This document shows positions 12,410 through 24,400 of a stretch of DNA of 64,000 bases, piece after piece. A program made the translations under genes and the position numbers. Below the pieces are notes generated by a model that worked only from the letters and a program-made list of their open reading frames with translations, did not search any database and was not told where the DNA came from. The DNA lies in the NCBI RefSeq assembly GCF_023101765.2, contig NC_064230.1, forward strand, positions 2,976,001 to 3,040,000, given 5' to 3'. The stretch comes from Spodoptera frugiperda (lineage: Eukaryota > Arthropoda > Insecta > Lepidoptera > Noctuidae). The first letter of the stretch is position 1; each line of letters begins with the position of its first letter.

Positions 12410-15400
12410 TCAATCATTAGATTTAACTTTGAAAAACTTCTGAATCGACGTTTGAATCAAATTATCCGGTGATTTATCTTGTTTCTTATATTTCCGACGT
12501 AATGGCGTGATTTCCTTTTCCGGCTTTACAGAAGAACAGTTTTCGGGCGAACATTCTAAGATATACTGTCTATATTTCTTTGATTTTTTAATCTTATTTG
12601 TGTCTTTAATCTGTACTTTTAACTCTTCATCTCTCCAACGAATTTTGACCTTTATATTCTTATCCTTAATCGATATATCTTTGCGAGACTTTTTACGTTT
12701 CTTAGACTCGACTTTTAACACGAATTCATCGTTAAGTTTCCTTTTGCGGCATTTCTTAGTTATTTTTTTGACTGTATCTTGGTCTTTTACAGTTTCTTTC
12801 TTAGCTCTTTGCAGACCTACCTCATTTAGGTACTGATCTTTGAAACTTTCCACGTCTATATCGATATTCTGGCTTTCTAGCACTTCTTTATTATACGGGC
12901 TGAACTTGAAAGCGCATTTCTCACTTTTCTCAGGAGATTTCAGTCCAAGCTTCTTTATGAAATGCTCATTTTCATTATTTTCTATTTTAATAACATCAAT
13001 ATTCACCATTTCGTCTTGTGCAGAGATTTCTAAGCTTGAATTCTTTAGTATGTCTACAGTTTTAAGTTTATTCGGGGACTTGTATGTGGGGTATCTTATG
13101 ATGTGAGTTTCCTTGTCCATAATGGGTTTTGTTGCCAAATCTAAGTCTGGACGTTTCCTTGGTGTTACATATGTGTCCTGTTCAGAGTTGTTTTCTTGTT
13201 TGATGGGCGTTTTCGTATTTTCTTTATCTGTTACGGACGGTGGTGTGTTCTGGAACAAATTTGTGTTATTTTAGTTAGAGTTCGAGGTATGATCATCTGA
13301 ATCATATGATAGCAAGCAATCGGCGACGCCTATCCGCAACACTAGATGAGTTATCGAACGAAGAGAAAGAAAGTCTAGAGGAGTCTTTACATATGTACAT
13401 TGACTGGACAATCTCTTTACATGAGCTGCTGTTTACATGTGAACATTAGCTCATGACGATACCTAAGTACGTGTGTCGCCTGGACAGTCACCGCTACCAT
13501 CAGTTGACTGGACAATCTCTTTACATGAGCTGCTGTTTACATGTGAAAATTAGCTCATGACGATACCTAAGTACGTGTGTCGCCTGGACAGTCACCGCTA
13601 CCATCAGTTGACTGGACAATCTCTTTACATGAGCTGCTGTTTACATGTGAACATTAGCTCATGACGATACCTAAGTACGTGTGTCGCCTGGACAGTCACC
13701 GCTACCATCAGTTGACTGGACAATCTCTTTACATGAGCTGCTGTATAAATAACACTTACATCCACAATTTCAATGACTTCAGGTGTAGTATCGTATTTTT
13801 TGGGCGAGCTCCACTGTATGACAGGATCCTTCTGTTTCGGTTCTTTCAGCAAATTATCGAACACTTCGTTCAGGATATCACTGTAAACAAAATATTGTAA
13901 TTAATATAGAATCATTATAAACAGTTCATGACGGTCTACGGTTAAACTTTTTTTTTTTAAGGGGTGGTAACGGTTCATGACATTTTTTTTTAAGAGTTAA
14001 CAATAATCCGATAACTTCTCCCGCCTTGGGCGAGGCGAGAGGGAGTGTCAGACTCTTACTGACTAAAAACCACGCCGTTCCTACTCCTGCTTTTCGAGCC
14101 GGAGCCCCGGTAACGGTAACCCGCTAGTGAAGCTCTTGTATATGAGAGGGTGTGACTTATAAACGCCTCTCGTGTTTTAAGTGTTAAGGCGGCGGAGATT
14201 GCTTACCATCAGGTATAAGGTGGCGACACATGACAAGTGTCAGATGACAGAAGTCGCACAAAGACGATCCACGAGCAAATCAACGGTTGACATCATAAAT
14301 ACTTACCATCATCACTAATCATCATTACTTACCATCAGGCGAGATAGCGGCCAAACATCGGCCCATTTAACATAAAAAAATTCTTCGTACATGTGAAGTT
14401 TACATTCGAATAAATATGGATAGAAAATCCTAACGAACAACATTTGGGCAGAAAGCCCGCTACGCATGATCACCTCGCCTGGTCGGAGGATACTCCTACT
14501 TTACTCCTAAGATCCCATTAAAAAGAAAACAAATATTAAAAACTCACTTAACAATCTTCCGTTTCTCTCTCAACGGCTTTGGCTTACGGAACTTCATCCT
14601 CAGACCCTCGACAGTTTTCTCATCGAGAATGACATTCTTCGCGCCCAAATTCTTCATTTTAACTCGCAACGATTCTTCCAACATCTTCATAGGCGATTGG
14701 TACTTGTATTCAAACGTGTCCATTTCCATTTTATTCGGCGATTCCTTTCCTGGGTATGGTTTTTGATTGAGAAGGGTTTCTAGTATGTTAGTGTCTTGTA
14801 TCTTCGGTGGTTTTAGGTTTAGCTCTTGTCGTGATAGCGATGTGTTTGTTTGTGCTGTAAATATATGAAGAATTATTTTAGTTATTTGACAAAATAAAAT
14901 ATGATGATATTTAACAGACATACATTACCTCCCGTCTGTCTCCCATTGGGGTTGGCAATGGACGCCAAATGCTATGAATCTTACTCTTATCTTGTAAGCA
15001 TCCACAGGCCCGCATCGTACGCATCGCACGCAACGGATTTTAGTTTGTCTTGTATAGAAACTCATACAACTGCGTCCACTGATCCGCATCGTACGGACCG
15101 CGTCATCGGCAATGCCTACATGCGATGCATACGGATGACGTCATACGGAATGCGTACTTACCTTTACGTTTAATCTTATATTAAAGAAGGGCCAAATTAA
15201 AAGTACCTTTAACCGACGAGCATGCATAAAAAGACTGATGACTGTTGATGAAGCGAAAGAAGTATGTAAGATTCGTAGCAATTGGCATTCCATTGTCCCA
15301 TGGGAGACAGGCGTAAGGTTATGTATGTATGTAAAGTATATTGAAGTAAACTTACGTTCAGGTTTGACTTCTTGTTTAATTTCAGTAATACCTGCAGACG

Positions 15401-18400
15401 AACAGGATGGCCTGGAAATGAAGAAAAAATTAAGGTATGATGCAAAACATAATATGTTTAGAGTCTGGGCACATCCCTCAAATAGCAACATGTGATAGGT
15501 GTTATAAGTGTGTTGCCGGCCTTTTGGGGGTTAGGAACTTGAGGATTGCTTGGAATTCGGGGATTGGGAAGATTGGGAAGGGGGTAATTGGGCCTCCGGT
15601 AAACTCAAACTCACACAACGCTAAATAATTAATTACTTTTACCGTATAATGTATTGGCTTAAGCTTAAGTGGTAAAACTACGCATGTATTTTCTACTTAA
15701 ATCAATAAATAAACGCAAGCGTTGTTTCACGTCAGTTTTCTGCTCGGCCGTGGTATCACTCCGGTCGAGCCGGCCCATTCATGCCGAAGCATGGCTCTCC
15801 CACACTCTACTTACAAGTCTTAGGAAAAATAACACAATATGTGTGCAACTTACATATTTTGAGACGCATTCCTTTTAGTTCGACGTAGCGACATACGGGA
15901 CGGCATCACGGGGCCGCGGCGGGAGCGAGACGACGTCTGCTGTTGCTCTTGGGATATTACTATAACACATATGAAAGTTGGTGGAAGCCAAATGCATGCA
16001 GCAGTTGGTGGGTTTATTTATTCTGTACCTTATTTTAGTCACTTAAAGGATAATATTATTACAAAAAAAAAAAAAATGCACAGCCCATAGCATAGCACAT
16101 GTTCCAGTTCGTCTTGAGAATTAGCTGACGGCAAACATGCTGTCGATATGTTTTATTTAATTTGCTTGCACGGCGCTGATTGCTCAAGTCAAAGTCAAAA
16201 TTATTTATTTCAAATAGACCAGGAAGGCACTTTTACACGTCAAACAAATATTAAGACCGACGTGCGTGCGGCGCGCGGGTCAGGGAACCATGTTAGACCA
16301 CCACATATGGGGCCCAGTAGGGCTGATGCCCGTCCCGGAGCTGCGGACTACCTAGCGGGATCACCGGGGCTGCTCGAAAAGCAGGAGTAGGAACGGGGTG
16401 GCTTTTAGTCAGTAAGAGTCTGACACTGCTCTTGTTTCGCCCGGGGGCGGAAGAAGTTATTGGATGATTTTCCCTCGTAAAAAAAAAGGGACTGACAAGT
16501 CAGATATGTTACTTATGGGCAGACGTGCTCCATCGTATCCCGCATCATCACTTACCACCAGGCAAGATAGCGGCCAAACGTCGACCCATCAAACAAAAAA
16601 AAGATATCTTTACTTTTCTTCTTTTAGTATTGTAACATACCTGCTTCAATACAGCTAGCTAGTTCCTCTATGCAGTCGGGGGCCGCAGGCGTGCAGTCTG
16701 TGCAGACATGCACGCGACTACTATCTGTGCACGCACCATGCACGTGGGCGTTATCCGTGCAAGCATTATGCACACCGCTACTACCGCACAGGAGACATAG
16801 TTTTATGCACCAGGAACTAGAAATAGAGGGATTTTTGTTAGTTTTTTTTTGTCATTGAGGCCCGGTAAAGGTGTTCACTGCTAAATATAAAAGCTGCAAA
16901 ATCATTTATTTCCAATTAGACCAGTAAAGGGCTGTTTCGAACGTCAAACAGAAACAAAGTGTTAGTAGGCAGTCAGTCCTCTAGTTGCTCTATTTGCTCG
17001 TTCCAAAATGTAGATTCCTATGGAGAAGAACAAGCAAGAAACTACATAGGTTACTCTACAAACCAGAGAAAGCTTCCTAAAAGCTTGCGTTACGCATTCT
17101 ACTGTAGTCTGCCAACACTGCTCATGATGAAGAGTCCCTTTGTGACTGGAAACTAGTAGAGCTTTTCTCCATTAATGTACGTGAGTAAACCGTGATTTTT
17201 AGTTAATTTGGTATATCTCACGATAGTTATTATAAAAATATCCATATTATAATAAGTGTTGGATTATTCATTAGAGGTAGTGATTACTTTAGTTAAAATA
17301 AAGAAAAGGTTATTTTGGAGGAAAAACAAAAGTATAATGACTTGCAATAAAACAAAAGTAACAGTGTAAAGTTGCCAACATAAAAATAATATAAAAAAAA
17401 TAACTGCCAGTGTAATGAAAAAGGTTGCGTTCAATTATTCAACAATAAGAATACACACCCATTATCCGCATCATGGCTCCGTCCCATGGGGCATTTGCAG
17501 TCGGCCGCCGAGCAAGGCACCTCGCGTTCGTATATCTCGGAGAACGCGTTCTGTTCCAACTCCCAGGCTGCGTCTCTGTAAACAAATCATTAATAAATTA
17601 ATATATCTATCCTACTAATATTATAAATGTAACTTGCACCATGCTCCCGCTACTGGTCGACTCCTATTTTTATCTTTTTAAGTAATTTTATATTTTGTTT
17701 TTGTTGTAGTATTTAAAACTGTAATTTTAAATAAATATAGAGAATATAAATGTGAAAGTTTGTAAGTTTGTGTGTGTATGGTTTTTTTTTCTTATAGAAT
17801 AAGCCGGTAAACGAGCTGACGGATCATATAATGGTAAGCAATCGCCGCCGCTTATGGACACTTGAAACACCAGAGGCGTTACAAGTGCGTTACCGGCCTT
17901 TTGGGGTTAGGAATTTAAGGGTTGTTGGGGAATCTGGGATTGGGAAGATTGGGGAGGGGGTAATTGAGCCTCTGGTAACCTCACTCACACAACGCATGTC
18001 ACGTCGGTTTTCTGCTCGACCGTGGTATCACTCCCGTATCATTATTATTCACATCACATGGTATCAGGTTTTTCTCAGGTGGTAGGTTTCGGCCGTCGGC
18101 ATTATAACCACCCACCGAGCAAAACCGTGTCGCCAAGCGGCCTAGCCGTGTTCCGCCACGATGCTCGGTGACGCCGTACGAGAGGATGGGTCGAAGTGTT
18201 TGTTCCACTATGGGTAGACCGATCTGGCGCGCGCTGGTGTGGCTGCATCGGGTGGCCAGTCGCGGAGGGTAGCGGGATCCGAGGCACGGTGCACCGCTGG
18301 CCGACCGCAGATAGTTGGGGGCCCAATTAGCGTGCTAGCCACACGTGAAAGGCTGCCCCGCCATCTAGCGAAAAATCCCACGTATACGCCATCGTGCCGG

Positions 18401-21400
18401 TTGGCGACCGGAAGAGAGGGCCCGATGGATTTACGTGGGGGCTCAGGCGTCCCCGCAGTCTCCAGGCTGGCCTCCCAATGGTGTAGCCAACTGCGGTGCG
18501 CGTCTGGGGGTCGCCTGTGTGGGGAAACATTTCACTACCATTCTCTCAGCAACTTATTTACGATTATGAAAACGAGAGCTAAGAAAAGGGTTCAACAGCG
18601 GCTGCACTCCTCTCCCTCAAAGTGCACCTCTCCAACATCCGAGGCTTGCACTCAAATCTCAATGCGGTCCATCACCATCTGGAGACCGAGAACCCAACGC
18701 TCTTGTTTCTCTCGGAGACCCAGATCAGATGTCCGTCGGACGTATCATACCTGAACTACCCAGGCTTTTCCCTGGAGCACAATTTCGTTCCCCGTGCAGG
18801 CGTATGCCTATACGTCCAAGACGGCGTCTGTTACCGGCGTCTCCGAAACTTTGAGGACCCCAGTTTTTCAACCTTGTGGATACTGGTGGACACAGGCATA
18901 GAGAAAATCCTCTATGCCTGTGTCTACCGGTCGCACAGCGGAGATTTGGAGACGACCAGATTAGCGCAGCACCTTGTGGAGACGGCGGATGCGGCTCGGC
19001 AGAGGTACCCTTCGGCCCAGTTGGTGTTACTGGGGGACTTTAACGCCCATCACCAGGAGTGGCTGTTCCCATACCAGTGCACTGACCATGCTGGGAGGGA
19101 AATGCGTAAGCTTGCGCTAACGCTTGGCCTGACCCAGCTGGTCCAGGAGGCCACAAGGGTGCCCGATGTCGACTCGCACACTGCCAACTGCCTAGACCTT
19201 CTGCTGACAACTGATCCAGACAGCTACTCGGTGTCAGTATCTTCACCCTTGGGTAGCTCTGACCACTGTCTGGTGAAATCCGTATCCACGTACTCCCCAC
19301 CGGATCCTTGTCCCAGAGGATCTCGGCGGATGTGGCGGTACAAGTCAGCAGATTGGGATGGGATGCGATCCTTTTTTGCATCCTATCCTTGGCGGCCTGT
19401 CTGCTTCTCTACTGAAGACCCGTCAGCTTGTGCGGATGCCATAACAGGGGTGTTGCGTCAGGGCATGGAATACTACATTCCATTCTCGGACGCGACATCT
19501 TTCGGTGGGACTCGTCCATGGTTCGATGCCGACTGCAGACGTGCTGAAGCGCGAAAGCATGCGGCATACTTGGCATGGGCGGATGCCAGGCGTCGTAGGG
19601 CTGACGACACTCTTCAGAGGAAGAGAGCCTATAACCGGGCTGCCAAGTCATGCAAAAAGGCATTACGGATGGCCCGGTTCAACCACATTGGCCGAATAGG
19701 GAACAAACTGGCTTCTTACCCAGCGGGTAGTAAAGCATTCTGGTCCCTGGCCAAGGCGGTTGAATCGAACTTCTGCCGTCCTTCACTCCCACCTCTCCTG
19801 GGGCCTAACGGGACGCTGGCACACACCGCGGTAGAGAAGGCAAACCTGTTTGCTTCTCTATTTGCGGAATCTTCACGTCTTGATACTGGTGGCGCTATAC
19901 CTCCTTCTCTAAATAACGTATGCGAGACGAAAATGTCGAAAATTCGCATCCGACAGAAGGAGGTGTATAAGACGTTGCGTAATCTCGACGTGAACAAGGC
20001 CAGTGGCCCCGACGGAATCCCGGCCGTGGTTTTAAAAACCTGTGCGCCTGAGTTGTCTCCAATCCTGACACGCCTGTTTCGACTTTCCTTGGAGACTGGT
20101 CAAGTGCCGGTTGCATGGAAGCTGGCCAACGTGCAGCCTGTGCCCAAAAAGGTAGTCGTGCCGACCCTAACAATTACCGACCAATCTCAGTCACGTCCAT
20201 ACTCTGTAAGAGTATGGAACGTGTACTTAACAACAGGCTCCTGGCATACCTTGAAGGTAACGACCTCCTCAGCGATCAGCAGTATGGGTTTCGCCACAAC
20301 CGATCCACTGGGGACCTTCTTGCGTATGCCACCCACATTTGGAGCGAGGCCATAGAGAAGCACGGGGAGGCAATAGCGGTCTCACTCGATATATCGAAGG
20401 CCTTTGACAGGGTTTGGCACGACAGCCTTATCGGCAAGCTTCCTGCATATGGACTTCCCGCTGATCTGTGCAGATGGATTGCAGACTTCCTGAGGGATCG
20501 GTCAATTCGAGTAGTCATCGATGGCTGCTCGTCTGACCAATTTGGTATCAACGCCGGAGTCCCTCAGGGGTCAGTACTTTCAGCAACGCTCTTTTTGCTG
20601 CACATCAACGACCTGCTTAAGCCCGGTATCTTTGGGTATGCAGATGACAGCACAGTTGTTGAAAGGTATGTGTCCGATGCGCGGACTAGCGGAACACAGA
20701 TCCAGTCTCTAAGAGAATCCATGGTCGAACGGTTGAACTCGTCCTTGAAGGCGGTCTCCGATTGGGGTGACGCCAACTTGGTCAAGTTCAACGCTACCAA
20801 AACCCAGGCGTGTCTATTCTCTGCCAAACGGAGTCAATTTCCGCTGGCTCCTACTCTCCGAAATGTATCCGTTCCAATATCGGATCATCTAGAGCTTCTG
20901 GGCGTAACTCTATCGCCAACGCTAAACTTCGGCTCTTATATAGAGTCGAAGGCGCATCTGGCTGGTAGGAAGTTGGGTATCCTCTCGAAGGTGAGACGGT
21001 ACTTCACACCGAAACAACTGCTGAGCCTGTACCAAGCGCAGGTTCGGTCATGTATGGAGTACTGTTCTCACCTTTGGGACGGCTCGGCTAGATGCCAGCT
21101 AGATGCGCTCGAACACATTGAAAGGCGTGCCAAGAAGCTCATCAACGATGATGCGCTTGTGGAGGCCCGGCTTCAAAGCCTTGAACACAGGCGCAAGGTC
21201 GCAAGCCTTTCCGTTTTTTACCGGATACATTTCGGAGAGTGTGCGGGGGAATTGCACAACTTGATTCCCCCTAGTCCTTTTCATCATCGAACCACAAGAC
21301 AATCGGCGAGGCGTCACCGCTTCATGGTAGATATCCCACCCACTCGCACGAAGCGTTTCGCTTCAAGCTTCCTTGTGCGAACTGCTAGGGAGTGGAACTC

Positions 21401-24400
21401 CTTGCCGGAGTCTGTGTTCCCTGATGGGTATAACCTGGGTGTCTTCAAGGCCCGAGTGAATAGGTTGCTTATGGGCAGACGTGCTCCACCGTAGGCCGCA
21501 TCATCACTTACCATCAGGTGAGATAGCGGTCAAACGTCGACCCATTAAATGTAAAAAAAAAAAAAAAAATCATTCTTGCTGAAACATGGCTCTGGTGTTT
21601 CGGGTGTCCATGGGCGGCTGTGATTACTTACCATCAGGTGATCCGTCTGCTCGTTTACCAGCTTATTCCTTAAAAAACAAGTAAAATAATACTTTATACC
21701 AACCTATCAGGAACGTAGTATCCTTGTGTGACCACCGCTTGGTAGAAGTTGTCCTTATCGTTGCAAAGAGGGCATTTTAAGTAGTGCATGCCTGCACTCA
21801 GTGCCATGCGCTGTGGACAAAAGTAATATAGTTATTTTTATATTATGTATAATTTCGTGAGTCATTCCAAATTAATTATTATGTTTTTCAGCTTTTTCAC
21901 GTAGCTGTACGATGTGGGACTCGACTAGTTTCAAGCCATGCTAGAGGCTAAGAAAAGTAAACTGAAAAACATAACTAATATATACAGTAAAACGGGGTGA
22001 ATAGGGATCAAGATGTGAATAGGGACAGAAGAAAGGTGAATAGATGCTATACTATTCACCCCGTTTAACGATACAATGTCACACCTTTCATTACCAAAGG
22101 AGTAGGCAAAGCTGCACTTGCACATTACGCATTATATTGGCAGTGTACAATGCACTGATAGAAATCAATGAAAAAAACAAATGAGTATACAAAAAAGTTT
22201 CTTTAGGAAAGTTGTTTGTAATCATGAGTACAATCACGTGTTTAAATATCGTTCACTAATTACCAGTTACCCTATATAATGAAACGTCGTGTGTACCTGC
22301 AAACAACTCCTGTGGAACCAGGCATCTCTAGCGCAGCATGGCGGCCAGAACGTGTTCACGGTGGGGTATCCATCCACCGCCTCGTAGCATATCACACACA
22401 CTGATTGGGTGTCTGACTCCGGAGCTGAAATAATAAATAACATATTAGCAATCATTTTACCGTCCATGAAGCGTGAGCTCTAACAGTGTCACTCACCGCC
22501 ACACTCGGAATTATTTAATGGTTACTTAACCCAGTCTTTAGCAATTGTTTTCAGAACAAAATCATTACTAAGGAATAGTTTAAGTAATCATTAAACGACT
22601 CTGAATATGGCAATTAGAGCCTTATCATACTAGCGGTTTGCGAGCACCTGCTGGGCGAAACGGTCGCGGAGCGAAAGCGCCGCGAACATACCGTGGCTGC
22701 ACAACGAAGATGTCGCGGACTCGTGGCAAATTCGCAACGTTTTCGTCGCGTGTTTGTAGCAAGTTAATGACGTACAATACACTCAGTAACATGGCGTCCA
22801 CGCTGCTATTCGCGGTAATCTCGTTACGTGTTCGAAACGTATTCTTTGCGCACCTGCTCCGCTTTGAGGACGCTCGCCATTCGCTAGTATGATAAGGCCC
22901 TTACTGACTAAAAATCAACCCGTTCTTACTCCTGTTATTCAAACTGGACCCCTACCGCGGCTAGCCTTTTGTTTTAAGAGAGGACATCCATCCAATTTTC
23001 TTCAACTTTTTTATTAGTAACTTCTCCCGCCTTGGGCGAGGCGAGAGGGAGTGTCAGACTCGTACTGACTAAAAACCACCCTGTTCCTACTCATGCTTTT
23101 CGAGCCGAAGTCCCGGTAAACCCACTAGATAGTACGCAGCTCTGGATACTGGGGCTAGCCCTAGTAATCAATTCATAGTATAATAAAACTTACCCTGGTC
23201 TCCACTACAAATAGACAGTCCCTTCAAATCCTTGAAATTAGATATCTTCTTCTTATTTCTATTGTCCCTTTGCATCCTCAGCTTGGCATTCGCCATTATA
23301 GCCGGCGTGATATTCTGTTTCGGCGCGTGGGACTGACAGAAAGATCTGTAAAATAATTAATTATTGTCAGATTAAACATACTCGAAAAAAGTTAAGGACT
23401 CCGGTCGGGCTCGAAACTAGTCGAGTATTAGCGTAAAGTTTCTTTTGATAATAAACAAAATGCTTACTAAGGGTACGTACAATATAGGGATTTTCAAGGC
23501 AAGAGTGAACAGGCATTATTTGAGCTTGCGTGCACTACATTTGATTTCATAGTTGCTTCCCATCAGGTAAGATTGAAGTCTAACGCACTCAAATTTTCGT
23601 TACAAAAAACTAAATGCTGACGTCCGATCGATCTAGTATTTGGTAATTGGTACACCCTCTTAATCTTGATGACCATACAATAAAATCCCCTGTTTAATAT
23701 AAAATATAATTTAAGTATTACATCTATTATCTATTATATAAAAATAAGTCGGGTTTTCCTTCCTGACGCTATAACTCCAGATCGCACGAACCGATTTCCA
23801 CGGTTTTGCATTCGATGGAAAGGTAACGGGTTCCGTGATGTTTATAGCAAAGAAAAAAAAAAAAAAAAAAACAAGAAAAGAGCAGGTGGCGAAACGGAGT
23901 TCGCTGGGTTTGCTAGTATGTTATAAAACTCACTTGTAATTCCCATAGAACATGGAGACTGCATTGCGTTCCCTGCCGCATGGCAGATGGAACTGTTTCT
24001 TGCACTGTGACACTGAACACCCAAGGTTGGCGCCGGCGCGGTTGCAGTATGAGCATTTCTGAAATAAATTACATCAAAGGGCTAAGTACGAGTTTGTTTT
24101 ACATTAGTTAGTTCATTCGCGCCGGCCAATTAGTAGTAGCCTTAGAGTAATCTGTTACGTTTTAATTGTAAAGTTTTAAGTATACTGGCTCCAATAAACT
24201 AACCAACAAGAGCGCCGAATTCGCTCTCGTTTATTTTTATTTTATTAAAAAAGGAACAACAAACAGCTACACTATGTGATATTACAACATAATAACATAT
24301 TAACTTAAATAATAATGTAGCCCACAGCGCTGTTCACAGATTAACATTGTTGAATACATTTTTAAAATGCTAGGGAATAACTATTTGTGTATGACAGTTA

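Noticed and set aside
12507..13106. Two long plus-strand frames
   Set aside because: Antisense shadows of the lysine-rich last exon of the PHF7-like gene.
13401..13745. CRISPR-like array
   Set aside because: The units are 104 bp, identical throughout and without variable spacers, in a eukaryotic intron.
18239..18754. 171-codon frame as a possible LINE ORF1
   Set aside because: No CCHC zinc knuckles or coiled coil; arginine-rich composition reflects GC-rich leader sequence.
22638..22892. 84-codon frame with basic composition
   Set aside because: It lies entirely inside a MITE with inverted ends.
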